From Elusimicrobiaceae bacterium (GTDB lineage Bacteria; Elusimicrobiota; Elusimicrobia; Elusimicrobiales; Elusimicrobiaceae): a stretch of DNA of 64,000 nt. The stretch spans positions 40,570 to 104,569 of the forward strand of contig JAFXOI010000041.1 of NCBI GenBank assembly GCA_017528825.1, given 5' to 3'. This document shows, piece by piece, positions 41,367 through 53,858 of the stretch; position 1 is the first letter of the stretch; every line of letters starts with the position of its first letter. The notes beneath the pieces were generated by a model. The model was not told where the DNA came from, ran no database searches, and saw nothing but the letters and a program-made list of their open reading frames with translations. The position numbers and the translations under genes were made by a program.

Positions 41367-43466
41367 TTAGGCAGCTTTGGCGGCGGTTCTCTTTTCTACG
41401 ATTGCCTTAGCCACATTGCCCGGTACTTCAGCATAGTGGCTCGGTTCCATCGTGAAAGAGGCACGGCCTTGAGATAGAGAGCGTACATTGGTAGCGTAAC
41501 CGAACATTTCGGCCAACGGTACTTCCGCTTTTACGTAGCGGACGTTTCCGCGTACACCCATCTCGCCGATTTGACCGCGGCGGGAGCTCAAGTCCCCGAT
41601 GATGTCGCCCAAGTTGGCTTCCGGAGCAACAACTTCTACTTTCATAATCGGCTCCAAGATAATCGGGTTGGCTTTTTTCGCGCCGTCTTTAAGTGCCATA
41701 GAAGCGGCAATCTTAAAGGCCATTTCGGAGGAGTCTACCTCGTGGAAGGATCCGTCGTACACCGCTACTTTAATATCCACTAAGGGGTAACCGGCCAAAG
41801 CACCGGAGTCCAGCGCTTCGCGGCAACCCTTTTCAATAGCCGGGATATATTCTTTCGGAATACGGCCTTGAGTGATTTCGTTGACGAATTCAAACCCTTT
41901 GCCTTTTTCCTGCGGTTCAAGCCTGAGCAGTACGTGACCATATTGACCACGTCCACCGGACTGACGTACGAACTTGGTTTCCTGTTGTACAGTTTTGGTA
42001 ATCGTTTCGCGATAGGCCACTTGCGGGGCACCCACGTTGGCTTGCACGTTGAATTCGCGTTTCATGCGGTCCACGATGATGTCCAAGTGAAGTTCACCCA
42101 TACCGGAAATAACGGTTTGACCCGTTTCTTCGTCGGTGCGGACGCGGAAGGTTTGGTCTTCTTCCGCCAAGCGTCCTAAAGCGATACCCATCTTTTCTTC
42201 GTCTTCTTTAGACTTCGGCTCTACGGCTACGGAGATAACCGGTTCCGGGAAGGTGATGCTTTCCAAGATAATCGGAGCGTCCGGAGAGCAGATGGTTTGA
42301 CCGACTTGAGAGTTTTTAATAGCTACGGTAGCGGCAATTTCACCGGCACCGAGTTCTTTCACTTCTTCGCGTTTATCGGCCATCATACGCATCATACGGC
42401 CTACACGTTCGGTTGCGCGTTTGGCAGGGAACAAAATCGTATCGCCTGCTTTGAGCACACCGGAATAGATGCGGAAATAGCTGAGTTTACCGACGAAAGG
42501 ATCGGTCTGGACTTTGAAGATGAGTCCGCAGAACGGTTCTTTGTTAGAAGCTTTGCGGGTGGTTTCTTCGCCATTGTCCGGGTTGGTTCCTTTTACAGGC
42601 GGGATATCTTCAGGAGAGGGAAGATAGAGGTTCACGCAGTCCAGCAGCGGCTGCACGCCTTTGTTTTTATAAGAAGAACCACACACCACCGGGAAGAATT
42701 TACCCGTCAGCGTGCCGGCACGAATGGCCTTGTTGATTTCATCTTCGGTAAAGTTGGTTTCGCCGTTCAAATAGCGTTCCATGATATTTTCGTCGAAATC
42801 GGCGAGTTTTTCAATCATTTCGGTACGATATTTTTCAGCGGTTTCTTTCAGGTCGGCCGGGATATCTACATAGTTAAAGGTAGCACCGTTATGGTCGCCA
42901 TCCCAAATAATACCTTTCATTTTAACCAAATCTACCACGCCGACGAATTTATCTTCGGCTCCAATGGGGATTTGGATCGGGCAGGCATTACCACCCAATT
43001 TTTCTTTAATGGAGTTAGCGGAGCGGAAGAAATCAGCACCCGTGCGGTCCATTTTATTGATGTAAGCAATACGCGGTACATGGTATTTATCGGACTGACG
43101 CCACACCGTTTCGGATTGGGGTTCTACACCCTGTACACCGTCGAAACAGCAGATGGCACCATCGAGCACACGCAAAGAACGTTCCACTTCGGCCGTGAAG
43201 TCCACGTGTCCCGGAGTGTCAATAATGTTGAGCTGGCAGTCTTTCCACACACAGTAAATAGCGGCAGAAGTAATAGTAATACCTCTTTCGCGTTCCTGTT
43301 CCATCCAGTCGGTTACGGAAGCACCATCGTGCGTTTCGCCGATTTTGTGCACTTTGCCCGTGTAGTACAAAATGCGTTCAGATGTAGTGGTCTTACCGGC
43401 ATCAATGTGAGCGATAATACCAATGTTACGAATTTTATTCAAAGGATAGGTTTTAAACTCAGCCAT
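41367..43466 (-). CDS. fusA: Elongation factor G
   Basis: A 699-residue translational GTPase driving translocation. It has the P-loop [20 protein letters not shown], the switch II segment [20 protein letters not shown], the guanine motif [12 protein letters not shown], domain IV with the signature [20 protein letters not shown], and domain V ([20 protein letters not shown]). Full length for EF-G. Last gene of the rplJ-to-fusA unit; tuf does not follow it. Confidence 0.99.
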   Translation of the reverse strand: MAEFKTYPLNKIRNIGIIAHIDAGKTTTSERILYYTGKVHKIGETHDGASVTDWMEQERERGITITSAAIYCVWKDCQLNIIDTPGHVDFTAEVERSLRVLDGAICCFDGVQGVEPQSETVWRQSDKYHVPRIAYINKMDRTGADFFRSANSIKEKLGGNACPIQIPIGAEDKFVGVVDLVKMKGIIWDGDHNGATFNYVDIPADLKETAEKYRTEMIEKLADFDENIMERYLNGETNFTEDEINKAIRAGTLTGKFFPVVCGSSYKNKGVQPLLDCVNLYLPSPEDIPPVKGTNPDNGEETTRKASNKEPFCGLIFKVQTDPFVGKLSYFRIYSGVLKAGDTILFPAKRATERVGRMMRMMADKREEVKELGAGEIAATVAIKNSQVGQTICSPDAPIILESITFPEPVISVAVEPKSKEDEEKMGIALGRLAEEDQTFRVRTDEETGQTVISGMGELHLDIIVDRMKREFNVQANVGAPQVAYRETITKTVQQETKFVRQSGGRGQYGHVLLRLEPQEKGKGFEFVNEITQGRIPKEYIPAIEKGCREALDSGALAGYPLVDIKVAVYDGSFHEVDSSEMAFKIAASMALKDGAKKANPIILEPIMKVEVVAPEANLGDIIGDLSSRRGQIGEMGVRGNVRYVKAEVPLAEMFGYATNVRSLSQGRASFTMEPSHYAEVPGNVAKAIVEKRTAAKAA

Positions 43467-43480
43467 ATCTTAGTCCCAGC

Positions 43481-43960
43481 TTACCATTTGAAATGGGCAA
43501 AAGCACGGTTGGCTTCGGCCATTTTGTGCACGTCTTCACGTTTCTTGAAAGCCGTGCCTTCTTTTTTGGAGCCCAAGATGATTTCTTCGGCGAGTTTTTC
43601 CGCCATCGGGCGGCCTTTGCGGCTTTGAGCGGCGCCGATTAACCAGCGCATCGCCAACGACGTGCTGCGCAAGGGCTTAACTTCGGTGGGCACTTGATAC
43701 GTGGCACCGCCGACGCGGCGGGCTTTTACTTCCACCAAGGGGCGTACGTTTTCAATGCATTTATTGAAAACGGCTACACCGTCTTCTTTCGTTTTTTCGG
43801 CAATGATGTTAAGCGCATCATTTAAAATGCGTTCAGCGGTTGCTTTTTTTCCTTCAAAATTGAGTTTATTGACAAAGCGCGCCACTAACACGGAATTGTG
43901 TTTGAAATCCGGAGCCGGCTGCGGTCTTCTGTCACGGGGTCTTAAACCTTTTCTAGGCAT
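43481..43960 (-). CDS. rpsG: 30S ribosomal protein S7
   Basis: A 159-residue protein: DFKHNSVLVARFVNKLNFEG, NVRPLVEVKARRVGGATYQV and PTEVKPLRSTSLAMRWLIGA, RPMAEKLAEEIILGSKKEGT, EDVHKMAEANRAFAHFKW. It organises the 3' domain of 16S rRNA. Between rpsL and fusA as usual. Confidence 0.99.
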   Translation of the reverse strand: MPRKGLRPRDRRPQPAPDFKHNSVLVARFVNKLNFEGKKATAERILNDALNIIAEKTKEDGVAVFNKCIENVRPLVEVKARRVGGATYQVPTEVKPLRSTSLAMRWLIGAAQSRKGRPMAEKLAEEIILGSKKEGTAFKKREDVHKMAEANRAFAHFKW

Positions 43961-43975
43961 ATCTTATTTCTCCTC

Positions 43976-44356
43976 TTATTTTCCAGCTTTGGGTCTCTTC
44001 ACACCATAGAGTGAACGACCTTGTTTTCTATTTTCCACACCGGACGCATCTAACGCGCCGCGGATAATGTGATAACGCACACCCGGCAAGTCTTTTACAC
44101 GGCCACCGCGCACGAGCACGATAGAGTGTTCTTGCAGGTTGTGTCCCACACCTGGAATATAAGCGGTTACTTCGACTTTAGAAGTCAATTTTACACGGGC
44201 CACCTTGCGTAAAGCAGAGTTCGGCTTTTTCGGGGTGGTGGTATAAACACGGGTACACACACCGCGACGTTGCGGGCAAGCCTGCAAAGCCGGAGATTTC
44301 GTGCGATTATTTTCTTTCGTACGCCCGTATTTTACTAATTGATTTACTGTAGGCAT
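43976..44356 (-). CDS. rpsL: 30S ribosomal protein S12
   Basis: A 126-residue protein: [40 protein letters not shown] with the decoding-site Lys linked to streptomycin response, [20 protein letters not shown] and [20 protein letters not shown]. Sequence is close to consensus and nothing suggests a resistance substitution. Confidence 0.98.
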   Translation of the reverse strand: MPTVNQLVKYGRTKENNRTKSPALQACPQRRGVCTRVYTTTPKKPNSALRKVARVKLTSKVEVTAYIPGVGHNLQEHSIVLVRGGRVKDLPGVRYHIIRGALDASGVENRKQGRSLYGVKRPKAGK

Positions 44357-44358
44357 TA

Positions 44359-47300
44359 CTATTTCTCTCCTGTTTCTTTCTTTTCTTTGCGTTTTTGTTC
44401 AAATTCGTTGGTAATCTGTCTGGCCGAAATACCTGTACCGGCGGGGATCAGATGTCCTACGATTACGTTTTCTTTTAGGCCCTGTAAATTATCTACTTGG
44501 CCTGTGATAGCGGCGTCTGTCAGGACTTTTGTTGTTTCCTGGAAGCTGGCCGCTGAGATAAATGATTCAGATGCTAACGAAGCCTTACTGATACCTAACA
44601 GGATAATTTCAGCTTCTGCCAAACGTTTGCCGGCTTTTTTCATCTTCGCGTTTTCACGCAACCAGCTGGCGCGGCTGATAATTTCTCCTTTTAGGAAGTG
44701 GGTATCGCCCTCATCCAGAATTTTTACGTTCCCTAACATCTGCCGTACAATCACCTCAATATGTCGGTCGTTGATGGTTACGCCCTGCAGTCTGTACACT
44801 TCCTGGATGGCGTTTAATAGGAACTCTTGCGCTTCTTTTTCACCTTTGACACGCAGTACATCGTGCGGATCAATGGCTCCGTCGGTCAGCGCTTCTCCGA
44901 CGCCCACATGGTCGCCTTCATAGACTACCAAGTGTTTTCCTTGCGGAATACTATAGGATTTTTCCTGATTCGTTTCCGCATTGCGAACTACAACTTCAAT
45001 CAAACCTTTCGGCGAAGTTTCCAAGCTCACAATCCCTTCAAATTCAGAGATAATGGCCGGATTTTTGGGGCGTCTGGCCTCAAACAACTCCGCAATACGG
45101 GGCAAACCGCCCGTAATATCTTTGGTGCCGCCGGATTCACGGCCGATCTTGGCCAACACATCTCCGGCTTCTACTTCTTCACCGTTTTCTACCATCAAGA
45201 TGGTATCAATCGGTAACGGCAAGCTGGTTTTACCGGCTTTGCTTTCAATGGTAATGCGCGGGTTTTTCTTGCCCATACGGCTGGCAATAATCTTACGTTC
45301 AATAACACCCGTCACTTTGTTGCGCTCTTCCTGCAAGGTAATACCTTCCGTAACGTCAGAAAGTTTCACCACGCCCTTGGCTTCCGCCAAGACGGGGATA
45401 GAGTGCGGGTCCCATTCGGCCAGTAAGTCGCCTTTATTTACAGTCGCTTTATCACTGGTATAAACAGTGGCACCATACTGAATCTTATATTCTTTTATTG
45501 TACCATTTCCGGCCTCTACAAAGATAGAGCCGTTGCGGGACAAACAAATTTTGTTGTCATACACATTGGTAATTACTTTCATGTCTTTGAAAGTGACTTT
45601 ACCGGAAATTTCCGCTACTGCTTGAGAGCGAGACAATACACGGGAAGCCGTACCACCGATGTGGAACGTACGCAACGTCAGCTGCGTACCCGGTTCACCA
45701 ATGGACTGGGCGGCAATAATACCCACTGCGTCGCCCGGATTGCTCATTGTGGACGTGGCCAACGATAAACCATAGCATTTGGCACACACACCATACGGGG
45801 CTTCACAAGTTAAAACAGAGCGAATACGTACGGACTCAACTCCATATTTTTTAACGAGTTTGCTTTGTTCCAACGTGATGACGTCGCCTTCTTTAATGAT
45901 GGTTTTGTCTTCTTCCGTACCATCGGCTTTTTTCACTTTGACTACTACATTTTCCAGTGAAGTGCGGCCCAAGATACGTTCTTCAATGGGTTCTACCATT
46001 TCTTCGCCGCTCATCAAGGATTTCACCACAATACCGTTGTGAGTATGGCAGTCATCTTCCGTAATTACTACGTTATGCGCCACATCTACCAAACGGCGGG
46101 TTAAGTAACCGGCGTCGGCTGTTTTCAAAGCGGTATCAGACAAACCTTTACGACCACCGTGCGTAGAAATAAAGTACTCTAACACGGACAATCCTTCGCG
46201 GAAGTTAGCGGTAATAGGACTTTCAATAATTTCGCCCTGACCACCGGTCAACTTTTTCTGCGGTTTAGCCATCAGACCGCGCATACCGGCTAGCTGGCGT
46301 ACCTGTTGGCGGCTACCGCGAGCACCGGAATCGGCCATCAAATATACAGAGTTAAAACGTTGGCCAAGTTTCGGATCGTATTTGCCGTCTTCAAATTTCT
46401 TCATTTCTTTGAAGAGTTCAGCACCCACATCATCCGTGATGCGGGTCCAAATATCGATCACTTTGTTATAACGTTCGCCTTCGGTAATAATACCGGCTTC
46501 GGCTTGGGCTTGAATGGATTTGACTTGCTTTTTGGCATCGTCAATATATTTCTGTTTGACAGACGGAATAGTCATGTCGGCCACAGAAATAGACAATCCA
46601 GACTGCGTAGCATAACCATAGCCGAGTTTCATGATTTTGTCCAAGAGTTGTACGGCTTCATAGCGGCCATACTTTTTGCTCTTGTAACATTCATCTACCA
46701 AGGCAGCCAATTCTTTCTTACCGATTGCTTTATTTACATACGGCCAACCGGTAGGCAAGATATTGTTAAAAATAATGCGTCCTACGGATGTATAGTCTTT
46801 CCACTTAGCTGCATTTTGTGCATCTTTCGGATCTAATCCTTCTTCAGCTAAAGCATTAATGCCGCGCACTTTAATTTTGGCATGCAAGGAAAGTTTGCCA
46901 TATTCCAAAGCCACCAAGGCTTCTTCTTTGCTTCCGAAAATGGAACCTTCACCGATATCACCGTCTTTAATCTTGGTAATAAAGTTCACACCCAAGACCA
47001 TATCGTGAGACGGAGAGGCAATAGGTTTACCGGAAGCGGGAGACAAAATGTTGTTGGACGCGAGCATCAAAGTGCGGGCTTCCATTTGCGCTTCCAAAGA
47101 GAGCGGTACGTGTACAGCCATCTGGTCACCGTCGAAGTCAGCGTTGAAAGCGGCACAAGTTAACGGGTGCAATTGAATGGCTTTACCTTCAATAAGTACC
47201 GGTTCAAAAGCCTGAATACCTAAGCGGTGCAATGTCGGAGCGCGGTTTAACAAGACCGGATGGTTTTTGGTTACTTTTTCCAAAATATCCCAAATTTCCG

Positions 47301-48537
47301 GACGGACACGCTCTAACATTTCCTTGGCGGATTTCAACGTCACGCCTTCTTTTTTCATCAGTTCGCCGATAATGAAGGGTTTGAATAGTTCCAAAGCCAT
47401 GAGTTTCGGCAGACCGCACTGGTGAATTTTGAGGCTCGGCCCTACGACGATTACGGAACGACCGGAATAGTCCACACGTTTACCGAGCAAGTTCTGACGG
47501 AAACGACCGTGTTTTCCTTTAATGCTGTCAGACAAAGATTTTAACGGTCTTCCACCCGGACCAATAAATACTTTACCGCGAGCACCGTTTTCAATCAAGG
47601 CATCTACGGCTTCCTGCAGTAAGCGTTTTTCATTGAAAATCATTACTTCCGGAGCGCGCAAAGATTCAATGTGTTTCAAGCGGTTGTTGCGGTTGATAAT
47701 GCGGCGATACAAATCGTTCAAATCAGACGCGGCAAAGCGACCACCGTCGAGCGGTACTAACGGGCGCAAATCCGGCGGAATGACCGGCAGGACGTTCAAA
47801 ATCATCCATTCCGGGCGGTTACCGCTTTCTTTGAACTCTTCCATTGTTTTGACGCGGCGGATGAGTTTGCTGCGTTCCATTTCACTTTGCGTATTCTTTA
47901 ATTGTTCGTGCAAAGCCGGAATTTCTTTATCAAAATCAATTCCTTCCAGTAAGGTACGAATGGCAGGTGCACCGATATCTACTTTAAGGCGGCTGCCGTG
48001 TTTTTTACGAGCTTCGCGCACTTGTGCATCATTGAGTAAAGTACCTTTCTTAAAATCCGTACGGCCGGTTACGCTGTCTACGCAGTCTTCAATGACTACA
48101 TAAGAAGCATAATAGACCACGCGTTCCAAATCCGTCGTACGCATATCGAGTAAAATACCGATACGGCTCGGATTTTTGCGCAAGAACCACACATGCGCTA
48201 CCGGCACAGCCAGTTCAATATGGCCCATGCGTTCGCGGCGCACTTTGGCTTCGGTAATTTCTACACCGCAGCGATCGCAGGTAATACCTTTGAATTTAAT
48301 CCAGCGATACTTACCGCAGGCACATTCGTAGTCTTTGGTAGGCCCGAAAATACGTTCGCAGAACAGACCATCTCGCTCTGGTTTGAGCGTACGGTAATTG
48401 ATAGTTTCGGGTTTTTTCACTTCCCCATAAGACCAGCTCATGATTTGTTCCGGGCTGGCAATCCCTAATTTAATCGCATCAAAATCAAAGAAGTTTAATT
48501 CTCCAAGTTTTTTGATCTTTTTCGTCGTCGTTTGCAT
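44359..48537 (-). CDS. rpoC: DNA-directed RNA polymerase subunit beta'
   Basis: A 1392-residue subunit. It has an N-terminal zinc site ([20 protein letters not shown]), the active-site motif [20 protein letters not shown] whose three Asp hold the catalytic Mg, and the bridge-helix/trigger-loop region with [20 protein letters not shown]. The second zinc site is [13 protein letters not shown], and [20 protein letters not shown] follows. The start at 48537 has GGAG upstream; a TTG two codons earlier is unlikely. It follows rpoB after 18 bp. Confidence 0.99.
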   Translation of the reverse strand: MQTTTKKIKKLGELNFFDFDAIKLGIASPEQIMSWSYGEVKKPETINYRTLKPERDGLFCERIFGPTKDYECACGKYRWIKFKGITCDRCGVEITEAKVRRERMGHIELAVPVAHVWFLRKNPSRIGILLDMRTTDLERVVYYASYVVIEDCVDSVTGRTDFKKGTLLNDAQVREARKKHGSRLKVDIGAPAIRTLLEGIDFDKEIPALHEQLKNTQSEMERSKLIRRVKTMEEFKESGNRPEWMILNVLPVIPPDLRPLVPLDGGRFAASDLNDLYRRIINRNNRLKHIESLRAPEVMIFNEKRLLQEAVDALIENGARGKVFIGPGGRPLKSLSDSIKGKHGRFRQNLLGKRVDYSGRSVIVVGPSLKIHQCGLPKLMALELFKPFIIGELMKKEGVTLKSAKEMLERVRPEIWDILEKVTKNHPVLLNRAPTLHRLGIQAFEPVLIEGKAIQLHPLTCAAFNADFDGDQMAVHVPLSLEAQMEARTLMLASNNILSPASGKPIASPSHDMVLGVNFITKIKDGDIGEGSIFGSKEEALVALEYGKLSLHAKIKVRGINALAEEGLDPKDAQNAAKWKDYTSVGRIIFNNILPTGWPYVNKAIGKKELAALVDECYKSKKYGRYEAVQLLDKIMKLGYGYATQSGLSISVADMTIPSVKQKYIDDAKKQVKSIQAQAEAGIITEGERYNKVIDIWTRITDDVGAELFKEMKKFEDGKYDPKLGQRFNSVYLMADSGARGSRQQVRQLAGMRGLMAKPQKKLTGGQGEIIESPITANFREGLSVLEYFISTHGGRKGLSDTALKTADAGYLTRRLVDVAHNVVITEDDCHTHNGIVVKSLMSGEEMVEPIEERILGRTSLENVVVKVKKADGTEEDKTIIKEGDVITLEQSKLVKKYGVESVRIRSVLTCEAPYGVCAKCYGLSLATSTMSNPGDAVGIIAAQSIGEPGTQLTLRTFHIGGTASRVLSRSQAVAEISGKVTFKDMKVITNVYDNKICLSRNGSIFVEAGNGTIKEYKIQYGATVYTSDKATVNKGDLLAEWDPHSIPVLAEAKGVVKLSDVTEGITLQEERNKVTGVIERKIIASRMGKKNPRITIESKAGKTSLPLPIDTILMVENGEEVEAGDVLAKIGRESGGTKDITGGLPRIAELFEARRPKNPAIISEFEGIVSLETSPKGLIEVVVRNAETNQEKSYSIPQGKHLVVYEGDHVGVGEALTDGAIDPHDVLRVKGEKEAQEFLLNAIQEVYRLQGVTINDRHIEVIVRQMLGNVKILDEGDTHFLKGEIISRASWLRENAKMKKAGKRLAEAEIILLGISKASLASESFISAASFQETTKVLTDAAITGQVDNLQGLKENVIVGHLIPAGTGISARQITNEFEQKRKEKKETGEK

Positions 48538-48555
48538 GTTCAATTCTCCGAACGC

Positions 48556-51500
48556 TTATTTTGCGGCTTCTTCCGTTTCCGGTTCTGCGGCAGGCAGTTT
48601 GGCTGCGTTATTTTTCATCTTTTTAAGCAAGTCTACACTGAGTCCCAAGGCCTGTAATTCCTTAATTAATACTTTGAAGGATTCCGGCACTCCGGGTTGT
48701 GCAGGGGCATCACCCTTGACGATGGATTCGTACATTTTGGTGCGGCCGGCAAAGTCGTCGGACTTCACGGTTAAGAATTCTTGCAAGGTATACGTAGCTC
48801 CGTAACCTTCGATAGCCCACACTTCCATTTCCCCGAAGCGCTGACCACCGAATTGTGCTTTACCACCCAACGGCTGGCGGGTAATTAAGCTGTACGGACC
48901 TGTAGAACGGGCATGTACTTTGTCTTCCACCAAGTGAATCAGTTTGAGCATATACATGTAACCAATCGTCACTTTTTCTTCAAACGGAAGACCGGTGCGG
49001 CCGTCATACAAGGTAATCCGGCAATAATCATCGGGCAAGTATTTCTTGGCATACTCTTCCCGTTCTTTACCTTTCAAACCTTTATCGTCCAAGATTTTTT
49101 CTTTGGCCAGTCTTACCTGTTCTACTACTTCAGCTTCCGTCGGACCGTCAAAGACCGGGGTAGCTGCATTATAGTTCAAATGTTTGGCTGCCCAACCGAG
49201 CATGGTTTCTAACAACTGGCCGACGTTCATACGAGAAGGAATACCCAGCGGCGACAGCACTACATCAAGCGGCGTGCCGTCCGGCAGGTAAGGCATATCT
49301 TCTTCCGGCAAGATGCGGGCGACCACCCCTTTGTTTCCGTGGCGGCCGGACATCTTATCACCCACATGTAATTTACGTTTAGAAGCGATGTAGACTTTGA
49401 CTGATTTATTCACGGTCACAGCCAATTCGTCGCCTTGTTTGGAAAATTCAATTTCGCGCTCGAAGTGTTCCACTGCTTTTTTCTCTAAGAGTTTATACAA
49501 GGAGTTCAAGCGAGAAGTTTCTTTCTTTAAGGCGTCGGCACCTTTGATAGAGGCCTTAGCATTATCTAATGCGCGTTTACGTTGTTCAGCTAACAACTGT
49601 AAAGCCTCGTCTCTTTCTGTTTCCAACGCTTTCAAGCGAGCTTTTTCTTCGGCTTTCGTCAATTTCTCTTTGCGCACAAAAACGCGGGTACCGATTACTT
49701 TGCCGCTGGTGCCGGGAGGCACGCGCAACGAAGCATCTACCACGTCATCTGCTTTTTTACCGAAGATTACTTTTAACAATCTCTCTTCCGGAGTAAGTTG
49801 TTGTTCCCCTTTCGGAGTTACTTTACCTACTAAGATATCTCCCGGTTCTACTACGGTAGCCGGCATCACGATACCGTCATTGTCTAAGTGAGACAAGGCA
49901 TCGGCACCGATATTGGGAATATCGCGGGTGATTTCTTCGGCTCCGAGTTTAGTATTGCGGGCATCTACGTTAAATTCGTGCAAGTGAACAGAAGTAAATA
50001 CATCATCGCGCACCAAACGGCTGGACACCAAGATAGCGTCTTCGTAGTTATACCCTTCCCAGCACATAAAACCTACGAGCATGTTGCGGCCCAAAGCCAA
50101 ACAACCGTTGTCCATAGACGGGCCATCTGCTAATACTTGGCCTTTTTTAATGCTCTCACCGGCAAAAACGACCGGGCGCTGATTGATACAGGTATCTGCG
50201 TTAGAACGTTTATATTTCAAAAGTTCATAGACATCGGTAGAACCGTCATTGGCTTCTACCACAATGCGAGAACCGTCGGCAAATTGTACTTTACCGGCGC
50301 GTTTGGCAATTACAGCCGTACCGGAGTCATGAGCTACTTCGTGTTCAATACCGGTGCCCACAAACGGAGCTTCCGTAACGAGTAAAGGTACACCCTGACG
50401 TTGCATGTTACAACCCATCAAAGCACGGTTTGCATCATCATGCTCTAAGAACGGGATCAAAGCAGCAGATACGCTGATTACTTGCAACGGAGATACATCC
50501 ATGTAATCTACGTTCTTGGGAGCTACCAACGGATAATCGGCACGGACACGACACGCAACGGCCTCATCCATAATTTTGCCGTTTTTATCTAAGCGCGTAT
50601 TGGCCTGAGCGACTAGCTTATCGTCTTCCGCATCGGCGGTTAACGATTCTACTTTATCCGTCACTTTTCCGTTTTCTACTTTGCGGTACGGAGTTTCAAT
50701 CAATCCATATTTATTAACTTTTGAGTAACAAGCTAAAGAGGTAATCAACCCGATGTTCGGACCTTCCGGCGTTTCAATCGGACAGACACGACCGTAGTGC
50801 GTATAGTGTACGTCGCGCACTTCGAATCCGGCGCGTTTTCTATTCAAACCGCCCGGTCCCAAGGCAGACAGACGGCGTTTGTGCGTCAGCTCGCCTAACG
50901 GGTTAATTTGGTCCATGAATTGAGACAATTGAGAAGTACCAAAGAATTTGCGTACAATGGCTTGTACCGGTTGAGCATTGACCAAAGCACGCGGCGTAAA
51001 GGACGTGAGCTCACGGTTCATGCGGTCACGGGCGGTTTTGGCCATTTGAGACAAACCAATACGAATTTGGTTTTCCAAAAGTTCGCCGATACCGCGCACA
51101 CGGCGGTTACCCAAGTGATCAATATCATCTACTTTGAAAGTAAAATCATTGCCATACATCTTTTGAGCATCTTCGCCGGCGTTCAACGCCAACAAGTATT
51201 TAACGGTAACAATCACATCTTCCGGCGCCAAGGTGCGGCGGCGGTCAGACGGAGTGGTGAACTTCTTGAATTTTAAGTTGCCTAATTGCTCAAACATGCG
51301 GGCAAATTTTTTGTTGATTTTGTAGCGGCCCACAAAGCTCAAGTCATAGCGGCGGATATTGTCAAATACTAAATTATCCAAATAATGTTCGGCTTGTTCT
51401 TTGACTACGAAATCCTGTCCGCGCATTTTCTTATAAATTTCTTCTTGGGCAGCCGCAGCAGTGCGAATAGAATCTTTGCGGTGTTCCAAGGTGGCCAAGA

Positions 51501-52383
51501 TACCGGGATCTTCCTGACGGGGTTTACCGGCAATGACCTTAATGGTTTTCACTTTCTTTTCCACTAACGTTTGGAACAATTTATCATCCACGGGGATGGT
51601 GGCTTTTTCATCCAAGTTCCAAATTACTTCACCCGTAGTCGGGTCATAAATATCGTCAGCGGCGTAGCGGCCGATTACATTGTCAATTTCGGACGGTTTA
51701 ATAGCTACGTCTTCGCATTTGTAGAAAGTTTGAATAATTTGCGCATTGGTTTCCAGTCCGCAAGCACGTAAGAAAGTAGAAGCCAACACTTTTTTCTTGC
51801 GGTCAATACGTACCCACAAGGCGTTCATCAAATCGAAGGAAAATTCTACCCAAGCACCGCGGTAGGGTATGATGCGTGCTACATACAATTTCTTACCCAG
51901 CGTAGATTGTTTTTTCTCTTCGTCTTCTTCGAAAATAATACCGGGGGAGCGGTGCATCTGGCTGACCACCACACGTTCAGCTCCGTTAAATACAAAGCAA
52001 CCGGCATCGGTCATCAAGGGCAAATCACACAAAGTGACGTCTTGATCAGACGCTTCTTTCATTTTGCCGTTTTTGCCTTTTACATACAAGCGCAACATCG
52101 CTTTGAGCGGAGCGGAGTATGTGCTGTCGCGCACGGCCGCTTCTGCCGGAGTGGCATAGCGCGGAGCGCCTAATTCATATTTCAAAAATTCCAGACGCAT
52201 GCTGCCATCGGGAGCTTCCACGGGGAAAACATCTTCGAAAGCGGCTTGCAAGCCTTTGAGTTCCCGTTTGGAAGGAGCGACGTCCTCTTGCAAAAAATCC
52301 ACAAAGGATTGTTTCTGCATAGCCAGCAAATCGGGAAGCGGTAATTTAGAAGAAATCTTGCCAAAATTTTTCTGTTGTATCAT
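48556..52383 (-). CDS. rpoB: DNA-directed RNA polymerase subunit beta
   Basis: A 1275-residue subunit. It has the rifampicin region [20 protein letters not shown] and [20 protein letters not shown] (typical sensitive-type residues), [60 protein letters not shown], and the C-terminal [20 protein letters not shown]. The start at 52383 is chosen because AGGA lies nine bases upstream; the longer frame begins with TTG. A strong inverted repeat lies in the leader before it. Confidence 0.99.
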   Translation of the reverse strand: MIQQKNFGKISSKLPLPDLLAMQKQSFVDFLQEDVAPSKRELKGLQAAFEDVFPVEAPDGSMRLEFLKYELGAPRYATPAEAAVRDSTYSAPLKAMLRLYVKGKNGKMKEASDQDVTLCDLPLMTDAGCFVFNGAERVVVSQMHRSPGIIFEEDEEKKQSTLGKKLYVARIIPYRGAWVEFSFDLMNALWVRIDRKKKVLASTFLRACGLETNAQIIQTFYKCEDVAIKPSEIDNVIGRYAADDIYDPTTGEVIWNLDEKATIPVDDKLFQTLVEKKVKTIKVIAGKPRQEDPGILATLEHRKDSIRTAAAAQEEIYKKMRGQDFVVKEQAEHYLDNLVFDNIRRYDLSFVGRYKINKKFARMFEQLGNLKFKKFTTPSDRRRTLAPEDVIVTVKYLLALNAGEDAQKMYGNDFTFKVDDIDHLGNRRVRGIGELLENQIRIGLSQMAKTARDRMNRELTSFTPRALVNAQPVQAIVRKFFGTSQLSQFMDQINPLGELTHKRRLSALGPGGLNRKRAGFEVRDVHYTHYGRVCPIETPEGPNIGLITSLACYSKVNKYGLIETPYRKVENGKVTDKVESLTADAEDDKLVAQANTRLDKNGKIMDEAVACRVRADYPLVAPKNVDYMDVSPLQVISVSAALIPFLEHDDANRALMGCNMQRQGVPLLVTEAPFVGTGIEHEVAHDSGTAVIAKRAGKVQFADGSRIVVEANDGSTDVYELLKYKRSNADTCINQRPVVFAGESIKKGQVLADGPSMDNGCLALGRNMLVGFMCWEGYNYEDAILVSSRLVRDDVFTSVHLHEFNVDARNTKLGAEEITRDIPNIGADALSHLDNDGIVMPATVVEPGDILVGKVTPKGEQQLTPEERLLKVIFGKKADDVVDASLRVPPGTSGKVIGTRVFVRKEKLTKAEEKARLKALETERDEALQLLAEQRKRALDNAKASIKGADALKKETSRLNSLYKLLEKKAVEHFEREIEFSKQGDELAVTVNKSVKVYIASKRKLHVGDKMSGRHGNKGVVARILPEEDMPYLPDGTPLDVVLSPLGIPSRMNVGQLLETMLGWAAKHLNYNAATPVFDGPTEAEVVEQVRLAKEKILDDKGLKGKEREEYAKKYLPDDYCRITLYDGRTGLPFEEKVTIGYMYMLKLIHLVEDKVHARSTGPYSLITRQPLGGKAQFGGQRFGEMEVWAIEGYGATYTLQEFLTVKSDDFAGRTKMYESIVKGDAPAQPGVPESFKVLIKELQALGLSVDLLKKMKNNAAKLPAAEPETEEAAK

Positions 52384-52416
52384 TGCGTTTATTCCTGCCT
52401 TGGTTTCAGCCAAATA

Positions 52417-52453
52417 AATTTATTTTTGTGCACGCATAGTACAAAAATAAATT
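52417..52453. repeat. Inverted repeat in the rpoB leader
   Basis: AATTTATTTTTGT and ACAAAAATAAATT form a perfect 13-bp stem with an 11-nt loop, ending about 20 bp before the rpoB ribosome-binding site. It could be an RNA stem or an operator. Confidence 0.55.
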
Positions 52454-52493
52454 CACTGGCTTGGCTTCAAAAGAAGCGGGTTACAGCGCAAAT

Positions 52494-52517
52494 CCCTAGC
52501 CCCAAAAGGGGCTAGGG
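52494..52517 (-). promoter_or_regulatory. Stem-loop between rplL and rpoB
   Basis: CCCTAGCCCC / GGGGCTAGGG, a perfect 10-bp stem with a 4-nt loop, 15 bp after the rplL stop, with no U-tract. It occupies the place of the rplL-rpoB attenuator/processing site known in E. coli; an equivalent role is inferred. Confidence 0.5.
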
Positions 52518-52531
52518 AAATAGGTTGTTGA

Positions 52532-52918
52532 CTATTTGAGTTCGACGGTGCCGCCGGCTTCGGTCAATTTCTTTTTGAGTTCTTCGGCTTCAGCTTTGGC
52601 AACGTTTTCTTTTACTGCTTTGGGGGCGCCTTCCACTAAGTCTTTAGCTTCTTTCAAGCCCAAACCAGTGATTTCGCGCACTACTTTAATGACACCGATT
52701 TTCTTGGCGGCATCTACAGCAGTCAACATTACATTGAATTCATCTTTTTCTTCGGCAGCGGCAGCACCGGCAGCAGCAGGAGCAGCAGCAACGGCTACAG
52801 CAGGAGCAGCAGCCTTTACACCGAATTTTTCTTCAATCGCTTTCACGAGTTCGGACAATTCCAAAACGGTGAGTTCGGCGATTGCATTTACTAATTCATC
52901 TTTGGTCATTTTAGCCAT
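52532..52918 (-). CDS. rplL: 50S ribosomal protein L7/L12
   Basis: A 128-residue stalk protein: an N-terminal dimer domain ([20 protein letters not shown]), an Ala/Pro hinge, and the C-terminal factor-binding domain ([40 protein letters not shown]). It recruits EF-G and EF-Tu. It is separated from rplJ by a 150-bp gap holding hairpins. Confidence 0.99.
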   Translation of the reverse strand: MAKMTKDELVNAIAELTVLELSELVKAIEEKFGVKAAAPAVAVAAAPAAAGAAAAEEKDEFNVMLTAVDAAKKIGVIKVVREITGLGLKEAKDLVEGAPKAVKENVAKAEAEELKKKLTEAGGTVELK

Positions 52919-53037
52919 TTTATTTTTTCCTTTTATTTCTAGAGTAGCGGCCTTCTGCTTAACCGAGTTAAGCCCGTACCTTTATCCCTTTCGGGGCTAC
53001 TACCGCTCTTTGGCGGGTTTGGATCATGCCGCGTTTA

Positions 53038-53055
53038 GTTGGCCCAAGGGCCAAC
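53038..53055 (-). promoter_or_regulatory. Stem-loop between rplJ and rplL
   Basis: GTTGGCCC / GGGCCAAC around a 2-base centre, right after the rplJ stop. Other short GC-rich stems lie in the rest of the 150-bp gap (52919-53069). It is probably a processing or attenuation element affecting the L12:L10 ratio. Confidence 0.4.
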
Positions 53056-53069
53056 CGAACGCTGACGCG

Positions 53070-53591
53070 TTATTTTTGCTTATCTTCCAAAGCTTTAATA
53101 ACGTAGGCAAAATCCCGGATCGGAGCTTGGAGCACTTGAGCCGATTGGGCAACTGCGTTGTACAACGCACCGGCCAATTTGGACAAGTTTTCTTCTTTGC
53201 TACCAATGGTAGCTAATTGTTTTACTTGTGCCTCATCGTACCATACGCCGTCGGAATAGCAGGCTCTAAGCTTCAAAGCCGCTTGCGTCTTTTGAAAATC
53301 AACGAGTGCTTTGGCTACGGCAGCTACATCGCCGCCAATGGCCACAGCGGTCGGCCCTTGGAAGAGCTTTGCATCGGCTCCTTCAATTTTGGCCTGGCGC
53401 ATAGCGTGGTCTAAGATCGTGTTGCGTTCCACGCGGAATTTAGCTCCGGTGGGGGCAAGTTTCGTTCTTAAATCGGCCATGTCCACAAACTTCAAGCCTT
53501 GATAGGCCGTGAAGAAAATGGTACCGCCATTCGTGATTTCAGTAGACAAGTCTTGCGACTTTTGTTTTTTCTGTTCTTTCGTCAGGTTCAT
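53070..53591 (-). CDS. rplJ: 50S ribosomal protein L10
   Basis: A 173-residue protein: FFTAYQGLKFVDMADLRTKL, GAKFRVERNTILDHAMRQAK, GPTAVAIGGDVAAVAKALVD, LAGALYNAVAQSAQVLQAPI. It is the base of the L7/L12 stalk and in many bacteria represses its own operon by binding the leader. rplK and rplA, usually upstream, are absent here; the operon starts with rplJ after its own promoter. Confidence 0.98.
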   Translation of the reverse strand: MNLTKEQKKQKSQDLSTEITNGGTIFFTAYQGLKFVDMADLRTKLAPTGAKFRVERNTILDHAMRQAKIEGADAKLFQGPTAVAIGGDVAAVAKALVDFQKTQAALKLRACYSDGVWYDEAQVKQLATIGSKEENLSKLAGALYNAVAQSAQVLQAPIRDFAYVIKALEDKQK

Positions 53592-53805
53592 TTTATTGCC
53601 TGTTTTTAAACGTCTGTTTTACCGTCTGATTTCTCGTCTGAAAAGTATTTTTTAGGCGAGAAAACGACAGCCATAGATACCTCATCCGCCGTTCTCCGAC
53701 GAAGGTATCATGGTTGACGTTCAAATCTGATTACTACTATTGATATTTTATCAATAAAAGCAGCCAACTTGCAAATCATTTTGCAGTGTCTTATCCGCTG
53801 CTTCT
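53592..53805 (-). promoter_or_regulatory. rplJ leader, candidate L10 autoregulatory RNA
   Basis: A leader of about 215 nt from the predicted start to the rplJ ATG. It contains GATACCT/AGGTATC closing a ~34-nt stem (53678-53711) with a GGATGAGG strand that could form a kink-turn as in known L10 leaders, plus an earlier stem GCAGC/GCTGC (near 53757-53803). The match to the L10 leader family is not proven. Confidence 0.45.
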
Positions 53806-53811
53806 GTTTAT

Positions 53812-53841
53812 ATTATAACAAAATTTTCTGTAATTATACAA
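53812..53841 (-). promoter_or_regulatory. rplJ operon promoter
   Basis: Minus strand: TTGTAT (53841-53836), an 18-bp spacer, TATAAT (53817-53812) preceded by TGT, an extended -10 consensus. It drives rplJ through fusA. Confidence 0.7.
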
Positions 53842-53858
53842 CAAATATTCATCAAATT

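Noticed and set aside
42297..43628. 443-codon open frame opposite fusA, and many frames opposite rpoB, rpoC and the autotransporter
   Set aside because: They are antisense frames kept open by codon bias of conserved genes, with no family resemblance, signal or ribosome-binding site.
53629..53668. TTTCTCGTC and GCGAGAAAA near rplJ as operator copies
   Set aside because: The half sites are over 20 bp apart and lie inside the transcribed rplJ leader, not upstream of its promoter.
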